From assembly GCF_023050945.1 (NCBI RefSeq), contig NZ_JALKIM010000003.1, positions 53,447 through 117,446 on the forward strand: a stretch of DNA of 64,000 nucleotides, given 5' to 3'. A program made the translations under genes and the position numbers. Shown here piece by piece: positions 19,890 to 27,196 of this stretch. The notes beneath the pieces are model-generated. The model saw only the letters and a list, made by a program, of their open reading frames with translations. It was not told the origin of the DNA and did not search any database. Positions within the stretch are counted from its first letter, which is position 1, and every line of letters starts with the position of its first letter. The stretch is from Anaerobiospirillum sp. NML120448. Lineage in GTDB: Bacteria > Pseudomonadota > Gammaproteobacteria > Enterobacterales > Succinivibrionaceae.

Positions 19890-20713
19890 GGTTCAATCCT
19901 TTAACCTATGTTTAATTCAATTTGCTACGTAACTCATTATGGTCTATAGATGCTTAGCAAAAACTTAGAAAGAATAAAAAAGTACCATAAATGCTTAATT
20001 TTTTCACAATCCCAGCCGCCAAAAAAAGTCGCAGTATTGCGTACAGCAGAGCATCTTGCTGGCCCTTCCTTGTTCTAAACTCTAACCAAATCAACTAACT
20101 TAATTAACAAACAGGCAAGCTAGCCTTAAAGCAGGCAAGCCTGCCAAGCTAGCCTGCTGTCATTGCCTACCATGCTTATACAAATCTGATCTAAATGCCT
20201 AAACTCCAGTGCAATTGACCAAAATAGGGGGCTTTGAGCAGCAAATATGGGGAGGGAAATATCCTGTAGAGTCGATTTTTAGGTAGTGTCTGGCAGCGCA
20301 GCGCAGCGCAGTGCATGGCATGGCAGAGTCAGTAAGACCAGACGTAGGGGAGACAGTTGGTTATTTATCAAAATTTGCTTAGATTTTGCGTTGTAGAGGT
20401 AATAAATTCGTATAAATGACCCTCAACATACAGCAAAACTGTTAGTTTAACGTAAATATTTGAATGTCTCCCCTATGTCAGTAAGACGGTTAACTTCAAA
20501 GAGTACAATTTGGAGTTAGGCTCTGCAGAGCGATACGAGGCTAGGTGGCATAATACGGGGCAAAGGGAGACAATGCGAGGTAGTATGGAAAGACTTGGCT
20601 ACTTAAGGGCTGCGTACTGCTTAGTGCTTATATGGGCAATAGCGGTGGTAGTTGATGCTATGGTGATGGCTCTTGATGAGGGGGCTATGAACTTATAGGG
20701 CACGAAATAATAA
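19890..20713. other. Gap between YebE-like gene and ptsH; inverted-repeat element, no supported gene
   Basis: Holds a GCAGGC-AA-GCCTGC hairpin (20131-20144) inside AAGCTAGCC words, a GCGCA/GCATG word run (20290-20325), and the inverted-repeat element at 20345-20475. The 62-codon frame at 20510-20698 has no ribosome-binding site and is not called. Confidence 0.55.
20345..20475. repeat. 131-bp element bounded by 11-bp inverted repeats
   Basis: TAGGGGAGACA (20345-20355) and its reverse complement TGTCTCCCCTA (20465-20475) bound an AT-rich interior. Just outside lie 11-bp direct repeats GTCAGTAAGAC (20328-20338 and 20477-20487). The layout resembles a small non-autonomous mobile element or a folded RNA, but no open frame lies inside and no exact target duplication abuts the inverted repeats. 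Confidence 0.5.
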
Positions 20714-20744
20714 GCCCCTAAAAGCAAAGGTATCTTTTAGGGGC
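20714..20744 (-). terminator. ptsH terminator
   Basis: Perfect 11-bp stem GCCCCTAAAAG / CTTTTAGGGGC with a 9-base loop, 31 bases past the stop; downstream on the minus strand is TTATTATTTC. Confidence 0.75.
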
Positions 20745-20774
20745 ATAAATAAAAGCTAATAAACTACTTATCAA

Positions 20775-21035
20775 CTAAATAGTGCTTTCAAAAACTTCTT
20801 TTAGTTCAACAGCGGCGATATGCTCATCCTCACCTTCAATGGTGATGGTGACATCCCAACCACAACGAATGCCTAAGCCCATAAGAGCAAAAATACCACC
20901 CTTAAGATCAGCAGTCTTGCCGTGAGCCTCAATACTGATCTTAGACTTATAGGACTTGGCGGCCTTAATAAGTACACCTGCTGGACGAGCATGGATACCA
21001 TCGCGATCTTTAATGGTGTAGGTAAATTGTTGCAT
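20775..21035 (-). CDS. ptsH: HPr-like phosphocarrier protein
   Basis: Carries phosphate from enzyme I to sugar-specific EII components in the phosphotransferase system. Seen: 86 residues with the active-site motif GIHARPAG (phospho-accepting H15) and the LKGGIFALMGLGI helix. Position 46, Ser in HPr proteins that are regulated by HPr kinase, is Gly here (KGG). There is no ptsI or crr beside it, so it is a single-gene unit and could instead be a specialised HPr paralogue. AAGGA precedes the ATG. It diverges from the next gene across a 216-base gap that must hold both promoters. Confidence 0.85.
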   Translation of the reverse strand: MQQFTYTIKDRDGIHARPAGVLIKAAKSYKSKISIEAHGKTADLKGGIFALMGLGIRCGWDVTITIEGEDEHIAAVELKEVFESTI

Positions 21036-21251
21036 CTGATTTAGTCCTTTTTAATTTGCTAATAAATTAACCCAAAGGCAAACATATGCTATTTTACAAT
21101 CATTACAGAAAAAACTTTAATATTAGAGTTAATTTGTGCGCATTATCGTACTAAAAATGGTAAAACTCTTCTTTGTAGTGCTAAAAGTACAGTATTTTGA
21201 CCCCAAATTCTTTCTTGTTGCATTGTGTTGCAGTGTTAATGAGGGTATTTC

Positions 21252-21638
21252 ATGTCAAGCATTAATTTATTGTCTGATGACAAAGATGACTTAGAGCTTA
21301 ATAACGGGGCTTTTGCAGGCAATAATTTAAATGACATTACGCAAATTAATCACCCTTGCTCTTTTGTGTTTGTAATGAGCTCAGACGAGTACCAAAGTTA
21401 TGGCATCTTAAAAGGTGACTACGTAGTAGTAAGGCGTGATGCACTTCCTCAGTCTCAAGATTTAGTAGTCATTAAGTACCAAGGTAAGTTTGTATTAAGA
21501 CACTATGCCCATCCTAGTGAATACCTGCAAAAAAGAGCTGATGTAAAGCTCTATGTTCCTTACGATGACAAGGGGCGGGCGTTGTTTGAGATGTTTGGTG
21601 TGATAAGTTGCACCTTTAGAAAAATGAGGCGCACATAA
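21252..21638 (+). CDS. S24 (LexA/UmuD-fold) protein lacking the catalytic dyad
   Basis: 128 residues. From residue 43 the sequence tracks the UmuD/LexA peptidase core: SSDEYQSYGILKGDYVVV corresponds to SGDSM..G(I)..GD, then LVVIKYQGKFVLRHY corresponds to the strand carrying the catalytic Lys. The catalytic Ser position is Glu (E46) and the Lys position is Arg (R83), so self-cleavage is not expected. There is no DNA-binding domain; the first 35 residues are acidic and Asn-rich. GAGGG about 6-10 bases before the ATG supports the start. No umuC, recA or lexA is nearby. Function unknown; a structural or binding role for the fold is inference. Confidence 0.65.
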   Translation: MSSINLLSDDKDDLELNNGAFAGNNLNDITQINHPCSFVFVMSSDEYQSYGILKGDYVVVRRDALPQSQDLVVIKYQGKFVLRHYAHPSEYLQKRADVKLYVPYDDKGRALFEMFGVISCTFRKMRRT

Positions 21639-22593
21639 AAGTTATCGTCATTAAAAAAAGCATGGCTGCATACCTAGACTAAATTTCAATCTAAGCATGT
21701 AAATATATTTTTAGTTTAATCAATATCGTTAAAAGCTTTAGAAAATCGAAAATAAATATGAAAAAAATTATGCAGTTGAGCCCAGAAGTATAGGAAAAAC
21801 TAGCCAAAGGTATGGTAGTATGTCTGCGCAAAAAAGTTGCATCTATGTTTTTTGCAAAAAACGTGAGCTATGCAATAGCTTTAGAAGAATCATTATGAGA
21901 AAATCACAATGGTTTTTAAGCCAAATTTACTGAGAATTTGACCTTGATAAGATCAAATGAACAAGGAATTAAGTAAGCTTCAATAAAGCTCGCTTTAGAA
22001 AATCACATGCCCGTCTTTAGCTTTACTAAGCTTAAAGTAAATATGAATTTTCTCATTAACTAATATAATTTCCTTTTACAGCTCAGATTGGCAAGGCTTT
22101 TAAGATAGCTTTTACAGCAATAGTTTTGCAAAATTGGATTACTAACTATTAAAAATAATGTTTAGTAGCCGTTAACTTATACTAGCGACTCTTTGCAAAT
22201 GGAGTGTGTAGCTCACATATAAGGATGTATTTATTGTTAAACTCCCATATTTTAGCCAATTTTGATGTGCGTTGTACTTTTTAATTATTTGCTACTTATT
22301 GATACGTTGTATCAATAAGCAATAAATAAATATATAATATGGTGTCTAAACCTTAGCATCTGTAGTTGCATAAGGATTAATTGAAAGTAATTTTGGTTGT
22401 GAATTATAAGTCATATCAAACAAATTCAACCCATCAGAATAGATTTCTTTATTTTAATGCTCATATGAGCAAATACAGCATAAGCTGTAGAACTTTTAGC
22501 AAGCTGTTAGCAAGCTGTGTCTGGCTTTGCTAAGGGTGATTTATGTGTTTGGCAAATTAGAGCGTATGTTCTAAAAATAAACTAGGAGCTTCT
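21639..22593. other. Long AT-rich gap upstream of the first chemoreceptor
   Basis: No supported gene. It contains the perfect palindrome at 22295-22319 and a TATAAT at 22333-22338, probably the chemoreceptor promoter, giving a leader of about 250 bases. A 47-codon frame broken by one TAG (21758-21898) is noted but not called. Confidence 0.5.
22295..22319. promoter_or_regulatory. 25-bp palindrome over the putative chemoreceptor promoter
   Basis: CTTATTGATAC (22295-22305), GTT, GTATCAATAAG (22309-22319): 11-bp perfect arms. A TATAAT lies at 22333-22338, so the palindrome overlaps where the -35 would be. A repressor/activator site is the simplest reading. Confidence 0.5.
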
Positions 22594-24312
22594 ATGTTTA
22601 AGCAACTTGGCATCAAAGGAAAAATGATGGCAGGCTTTGGCTTCGTAATTTTTGTAGCCTTATCTGTTGCCTCTATGGCCATTTATTCCATGATGAATTC
22701 CTCTGAGGTAGGTAAAGAAATTCGTCACCTTATTACTGAGGATGTCGCAGATGTATTTGAGATTAATGTAGCCTATGGAGAGGTTCACTCTTGGTTGCAC
22801 GAGTTACAAGTTGCTCCAAGTCCTTCCTTAGTAAGAGCAGGCTTAGAAAAGACTCATGCTTTATCTGAGCGTGTGCAAAAAGGTCTCCCAATGGGACACT
22901 TTAATGATCTTACTAATGCTTGTATTAACGATTTAAATAATTTAGTGCGCTCTATTGAAAACACTCAATTTAAGACTTTATTAGAGGCTGGTCGTTATGA
23001 AGAGGCTGATAAGGTATTCTTAAAGGAAGTATTACCTTATTCCTCATCAGCAAATAGAAATATATCTGCTCTTATTTATGCCTATGCTAATGAAGTAACT
23101 GATTATGTTATTCAATTAGACATGACTCACCACATTTATACTACTGTGGTATTAACCCTAATTGGTACAATTGTGGCTGTTATTTTTGCTACTTTATTAT
23201 CTAGATATATTGTCGGTAGCACTTTAAACATCTTAGAGTACGCCAAGTTAATTGAGCATGGTAATTTCAATATTAAAATTGATCAAGATAAGATCCATGA
23301 TGATGAAATTGGCCGTATCTATAGATGCTTTAAGGATATTGCTCATACTTTAAACCGTGCTGTAGCCCGTACCATTGCTATTTCTGAGTCATTAAATACT
23401 AGCTCTCAAACCTTAAACACTGCATCTAATGCTGTTATTACTGGTGCTCAGGACACTGAAAGCCGTGCTCTAACAGTAGCAGCTGCTTCTGATGAGATGG
23501 TATCTACTACTTCTGATATTGCTAAGAACTGTCACAATGCTCAAAGCACTTCAGAGAGCGCTCGTGTTGAGACCAATAAGGGCGTAGAGAAGGTAAGAGC
23601 AACTGTAATTAGAATTAAAGAGCAGGCTGAAAACACTCGCTCTGACGCTGATAAGGTTATTAAGCTTGCCGAGCAATCTCAAAAGATTGGTTCTATCGTA
23701 GGTACTATTGAAGATATTGCTGCTCAAACTAACTTACTAGCTTTAAACGCTGCTATTGAGGCTGCTCGTGCTGGTGAGGCTGGTCGTGGCTTTGCCGTGG
23801 TAGCTGATGAAGTTCGTGCCCTTGCTAGCCGTACTGCTGCCTCTACCAAGGAAATTTCTGCCATGGTAGCTGGTGTACAAGCTGATTCTGAGGCTGCAAC
23901 TACCTCTATGAACGAATCTGTTGAGCAAATGAACTTAGTTGCTGAGGAAGCATCTGATCTTGAGAATACTTTAGGTTGTATTCGTGATTCTGTTAACAAT
24001 GTTAACGATCAGATTATTCAAATTGCCTCTGCTGCTGAAGAGCAAATTAATGCTACCTCTGAGATTTCTAATAACATGCAAGGCATCTCAGAAATGGCCC
24101 AGCAGTCTGTTGACGTTGCAAGCAATGCCTCTAACGTGGCAACTTACTGTACCAACCTTATCGATGGCTTATTAAGTGAGTTAGACTTCTTTACCTTAGA
24201 TGAGTCACAGCTTAATAAGGAAGACTTAACCTTTAAGCGTATCGATACCGACGCTATTTCCCGTCAGGTACAAAAAGCCGCAGAGCAAGTTCAAGCTTCT
24301 GCAGAGTCATAA
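22594..24312 (+). CDS. Methyl-accepting chemotaxis protein
   Basis: 572 residues. TM1 about 11-33, periplasmic four-helix-bundle-type sensor region about 35-180 with [12 protein letters not shown]2 about 183-208, HAMP about 205-260, then a cytoplasmic signalling coiled coil whose hairpin tip (about 378-415) carries the canonical [20 protein letters not shown] and [12 protein letters not shown]. There is no C-terminal NWETF-type CheR-tethering pentapeptide. It is a paralogue of the receptor at 39180-40877; both share the WLH sensor motif and an unusual tail after the coiled coil ([11 protein letters not shown] here, [11 protein letters not shown] there). AGGAG lies 5 bases before the ATG. The ligand cannot be told. 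Confidence 0.93.
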   Translation: MFKQLGIKGKMMAGFGFVIFVALSVASMAIYSMMNSSEVGKEIRHLITEDVADVFEINVAYGEVHSWLHELQVAPSPSLVRAGLEKTHALSERVQKGLPMGHFNDLTNACINDLNNLVRSIENTQFKTLLEAGRYEEADKVFLKEVLPYSSSANRNISALIYAYANEVTDYVIQLDMTHHIYTTVVLTLIGTIVAVIFATLLSRYIVGSTLNILEYAKLIEHGNFNIKIDQDKIHDDEIGRIYRCFKDIAHTLNRAVARTIAISESLNTSSQTLNTASNAVITGAQDTESRALTVAAASDEMVSTTSDIAKNCHNAQSTSESARVETNKGVEKVRATVIRIKEQAENTRSDADKVIKLAEQSQKIGSIVGTIEDIAAQTNLLALNAAIEAARAGEAGRGFAVVADEVRALASRTAASTKEISAMVAGVQADSEAATTSMNESVEQMNLVAEEASDLENTLGCIRDSVNNVNDQIIQIASAAEEQINATSEISNNMQGISEMAQQSVDVASNASNVATYCTNLIDGLLSELDFFTLDESQLNKEDLTFKRIDTDAISRQVQKAAEQVQASAES

Positions 24313-24355
24313 TTTAACTTTTAGCCCTTAATAGGGCTCAATTTAGCCAAACCTT

Positions 24356-24392
24356 AAAAAGGGATGCCAACTATCTGGTATCCCTTTTTTTT
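24356..24392 (+). terminator. Chemoreceptor terminator
   Basis: AAAAAGGGATGCCA / TGGTATCCCTTTTT with a 6-base loop, ending in eight T. A small palindrome AGCCCTTAATAGGGCT precedes it at 24323-24338. Confidence 0.85.
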
Positions 24393-24512
24393 GGTAAAAG
24401 CCTATCTATTTTGCTAAATTTGCAAAAACTTCCGCCTCATAAAATCAAGAAAAATAAGTTCTGTGCTCAGAGCAAATGTCACTTCCATCCCAAAAATAAT
24501 GAAGCAAACCAT

Positions 24513-24725
24513 AAGCTACTAAAGCTAATCCCTCTCAAGCTTAGCCATTCCAAGCTACAAAGCTAACTCATCTCAAGCTTGGCCATTCCAAGCTACCAAA
24601 GCTAACCCCTCTGATGCTCAGGCATCCCAAGCTCACCAAGCTAATCCCTCTCAAGCTTAGCCATTCCAAGCTACTAAAGCTACCCCCTCTGATGCTCAGA
24701 CATTCCAAGTTTACGAAGCTAATTG
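24513..24725. repeat. Tandem 39-bp repeats, five and a half copies
   Basis: Units start at 24513, 24552, 24590, 24629 and 24668, with a partial one at 24707. Each begins AAGCT(A/C)... and ends CATTCC or CATCCC; one unit is 38 bp. Two subtypes, CTCTCAAGCTTAGC and CTCTGATGCTCAGG, occur in the order A, A', B, A, B, so the last four units form two A-B dimers. A minus-strand frame (24568-24795) is a reading of the repeat and has no ribosome-binding site. Confidence 0.85.
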
Positions 24726-25061
24726 AACCATAGCTAAAGAGCAAAAAGAGGGCATAGTGCTGTAAAAGTAGCTGTTGGTGCGTAATGTATAGCAAATTTC
24801 TTTAGATTTTTTACTTATTATGGCTTCCTGCAAGAACCATAAAGCAAGTATCAGTGTGCGCTTTTACTATTGCAGTACTAGGCAGTCAGGCCTGCGGTTG
24901 TTCTAGTATGTTCGGTTGTATCTTATTTTGTAGGCAATAAGGGATAGACTATAGGCTATAGGTGATAAGCGATAGGGGATAAGGTTGTTTAGGCTTAATC
25001 AAGAGAGCTTTAGCTAGTAAAGAGCGCACGTATGGACTGAAAGGTTGGTGAGATTGAGCGT
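24726..25061. other. Gap with low-complexity GATAGG/GATAAGG words; no gene seen
   Basis: Between about 24920 and 24990 the words ATAGG, GATAAG and GATAGG recur. Nothing else was recognised. Confidence 0.5.
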
Positions 25062-25063
25062 AG

Positions 25064-25099
25064 CAAAGAAAAGCCCTAATGATTGCTCACTAGGGCTTT
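25064..25099 (-). terminator. Terminator of the exported His/Met-rich gene
   Basis: AAAGCCCTA / TAGGGCTTT (25070-25078 with 25091-25099); on the minus strand the stem is followed by TTTCTTTGC. Confidence 0.65.
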
Positions 25100-25131
25100 A
25101 GTATTAAGTATTGTCGAAGTTAATTAATCGA

Positions 25132-25833
25132 TTATTTTTGCTCTAAGCCTTGATCAAAGTGAGCTTGTACATAGGCTCTAATCTTTTGGTCAAGTGCATA
25201 GCGGGCCTCACGATGTGCCTTTTTGGCATTATTTACATCCTGAGCATATTTGGTAATAGCACTAGCACTATCACCATCAGCAACACGAGCCTTTAAGATT
25301 TGATTTTTAATGAATACTTGATCTTTTAAGGCCTGTAATTGATCAAAGTCAGCCTTAAAGGTCTTTTCAAAATCATCACCCAAGCAATCACCTAATAGAG
25401 TTTGGTGGTGTGGGCAGTAGGTATTCATTACTTTGTTAAGGCCTGGGCCTCTGTGAGGGCGTAAATGAGCAGTATGGTGAGGGCCTGGGGCAAAGTGATC
25501 TGCATTTAAGGCATAGCCAGCGCCCATACCCATGCCTGCGCCAGGGCCCATGCCCATTCTATGGTGGTGTGGAGTCATGCCGTGGTGGCGTGGAGGTAAT
25601 GGTCTTTCACCATTTAAACGAGGGCAGTCATTAACGTCAAAACCACGAGGGCAATAGTATTCTTGACCATCGATTACTACTACCTTGTTAGGAGCAGGTG
25701 CGTTGGTTGTGGTAGAAGTTTGAGCTGGTGGAACAACTGCGGTAGTTTGTACTGGAGCTGGGGCATCGGCGGCAAAAACTGCAAAAGATGATGCTGCAAG
25801 TATGGCAGCTAAAGATAATTTAAGAGCTTTCAT
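25132..25833 (-). CDS. Exported His/Met/Gly-rich protein with paired Cys motifs (Spy/CpxP-like C-terminus possible)
   Basis: I start at the ATG at 25831-25833, which gives a clean signal peptide (MKALKLSLAAILAASSFAVFA, cut before ADAPA); the frame is open 50 codons upstream but that stretch has no ribosome-binding site. Mature protein: Pro/Thr/Ala linker, then YYCPRGFDVNDCP, a His/Met/Gly-rich stretch (RHHGMTPHHHRMGMGPG..., HHTAHLRPHRG), a second motif YCPHHQTLLGDC, and a helical C-terminal part of about 90 residues with many charged residues. His/Met/Cys content suggests metal binding, and the helical tail is reminiscent of Spy/CpxP periplasmic chaperones, but I cannot confirm either. A decayed paralogue lies just upstream (26162-26341). 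Confidence 0.75.
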   Translation of the reverse strand: MKALKLSLAAILAASSFAVFAADAPAPVQTTAVVPPAQTSTTTNAPAPNKVVVIDGQEYYCPRGFDVNDCPRLNGERPLPPRHHGMTPHHHRMGMGPGAGMGMGAGYALNADHFAPGPHHTAHLRPHRGPGLNKVMNTYCPHHQTLLGDCLGDDFEKTFKADFDQLQALKDQVFIKNQILKARVADGDSASAITKYAQDVNNAKKAHREARYALDQKIRAYVQAHFDQGLEQK

Positions 25834-26161
25834 AATAAAATTCCAAGTTATGGACAAACAAAGAAACAAATGCTGTGAATACGAGGGTTTTAGTTGCCAA
25901 ACTATGATTAAAAAAATAGTAAATTGAAAAAATCTGTAGTGCGGGTGAAACACTAATACTCCAATAATGACACTAAAATGCAACTACAATAGATGGCTTA
26001 TGAATTTAATATTACGTTAGCAAAATTAGGTTTGTATTAGCGATTGCGATAAACAACAGGAATTTGTAGCGTGATGCAATATTCCTAGGAGCTAACCTCA
26101 TTAGTTAGCCCTATAGGGGGAAGGTAAAACTACCAATAAGGCCTAGCGGTAGTAGCTCATT
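25834..26161. other. Gap between the two paralogues
   Basis: Leader of the exported protein gene. It contains a hairpin GCTAAC / GTTAGC at 26091-26109, about 50 bases beyond the end of the decayed copy. No further gene seen. Confidence 0.5.
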
Positions 26162-26341
26162 CTATTGCCACCAGTAATGTCTATTGCTGTGGTGGCGTGG
26201 TGTTGCTCTTTGGTCATTGTAGCGTTGACAGTCAGTGTCGTTGTAGCCTTATGGACAGTAATAATTCTGATGGGGAGCAGCTACAACAGCGCAGGAGGCT
26301 GCTACTAACAAAGCAGCAAGAGATAATTGTAGAGCATTCAT
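26162..26341 (-). pseudogene. Decayed small paralogue of the exported His/Met/Cys-rich protein
   Basis: From the ATG at 26339-26341 the frame reads MNALQLSLAALLVAASCAVV..., ending its signal peptide near VVAA, then PHQNYYCP, then an in-frame TAA (26249-26251), then continues GYNDTDCQRYNDQRATPRHH... to TAG at 26162-26164. It lines up with MKALKLSLAAILAASSFAVF...YYCPRGFDVNDCPRLNGERP of the neighbour, with the TAA at the residue after YYCP. A single base change could restore the frame. Either a pseudogene, a sequencing error, or a 30-residue exported peptide. The His/Met-rich and helical parts of the neighbour are missing even past the stop. Confidence 0.7.
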
Positions 26342-26401
26342 TACAATCAATATTAAAGCACTATAATTAGCTCTTCCTTGGTAGTTGATAATTAGTTGCA
26401 A

Positions 26402-27103
26402 TTATTGGTTAGAGGTAAGTTTAAGCATGGCATCAGCTTGCTTAAAAGTCATAACATCCTTTACATAAGGAGCAATAGCCAAATTACTGTGTGCTAAATA
26501 ATTGACGGCTTGCTCATAATCAAAATTAGTAATATAGGCTTGGGCACTTTCAAGGTGGGAAATATGCCAAGGTTCTATTCCAATAGCTACCACCTGAGAA
26601 GTGCTAGTTTCTGCATTTAAATATGGGTTACTAAAACCAAATAAGGACAAGTTTTCTTTTAAATAACATCCAAATTCATAAAAGTAAGAATTAGGAAGAT
26701 ATTCACGATAGGTAAGCTCTAATTTTTGCCCAGCGGGTAACTTATTAGGAGCGTATACGTCTAAATCACTACCAAAATGATGGCGTGAAAATCCTGGCAT
26801 TGCAGAGAATAATAAAATAGCTTTAATGCGCTCTACAGGGTCGCTAGGAATAGGGGATAGAGGCTGTTCATTTTTATCCAATATTACTCTTTGGCCAGTA
26901 AACTTAGCATTAAAAATAGTAGCTTGTGCTTCAAAAGAGCGAAAGGCAGAGCAAGCTTGTAGGTCAAAACCAAATTTTTTAGCATGTGCTTGTAAATTAA
27001 TAAAAGCCTCTTTAGCCTGAGGTAAGCACATAAGGCGCTCATTTAATGGTACTAAGAACTCATTTGATAAGCCCATACATCTTTGCCAGGTAAGTTCACT
27101 CAT
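26402..27103 (-). CDS. VanY-type D-alanyl-D-alanine carboxypeptidase (peptidase M15B)
   Basis: Zinc peptidase of the family that removes the terminal D-Ala from peptidoglycan stem peptides. Seen: 233 residues with SRHHFGSDLD (zinc ligands H108 and D115) and IEPWHISH (catalytic E177, zinc ligand H180), plus ACSAFRSFEAQ earlier in the fold. No signal peptide or TM segment is visible, so either it acts in the cytoplasm (for example on recycled muropeptides) or leaves by another route. It lies downstream of fimV but is separated by a strong terminator. The ribosome-binding site at the ATG is weak. Confidence 0.85.
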   Translation of the reverse strand: MSELTWQRCMGLSNEFLVPLNERLMCLPQAKEAFINLQAHAKKFGFDLQACSAFRSFEAQATIFNAKFTGQRVILDKNEQPLSPIPSDPVERIKAILLFSAMPGFSRHHFGSDLDVYAPNKLPAGQKLELTYREYLPNSYFYEFGCYLKENLSLFGFSNPYLNAETSTSQVVAIGIEPWHISHLESAQAYITNFDYEQAVNYLAHSNLAIAPYVKDVMTFKQADAMLKLTSNQ

Positions 27104-27160
27104 AGCTTAATCTCTAATAAAAGGTGAAAGGAAAAGAGTAGAGCCTTTATTTTAACTGCA

Positions 27161-27190
27161 AAAAATAAAAGAGGTGGCCTAAGCCACCTC
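27161..27190 (-). terminator. fimV terminator
   Basis: Perfect 8-bp stem GAGGTGGC / GCCACCTC (27171-27178 with 27183-27190), followed on the minus strand by TTTTATTTTTT; six bases from the fimV stop. Confidence 0.85.
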
Positions 27191-27196
27191 AAAAAA

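Noticed and set aside
20510..20698. 62-codon plus-strand frame upstream of ptsH
   Set aside because: No ribosome-binding site and low-complexity AGGCTA/GGTAGT words; it also runs up to the ptsH terminator.
21758..21898. 47-codon frame broken by one TAG (MKKIMQLSPEV, stop, then EKLAKGMVVCLRK...)
   Set aside because: It reads somewhat like a protein on both sides of the stop, but there is no paralogue in the window and no ribosome-binding site, so a pseudogene cannot be supported.
24513..24725. CRISPR array
   Set aside because: The 39-bp units are directly adjacent, with no unique spacers, and no cas gene is in the window.
24568..24795. 75-codon minus-strand frame over the 39-bp array
   Set aside because: Because 39 is a multiple of 3, the array stays open by arithmetic; no start signal or known family.
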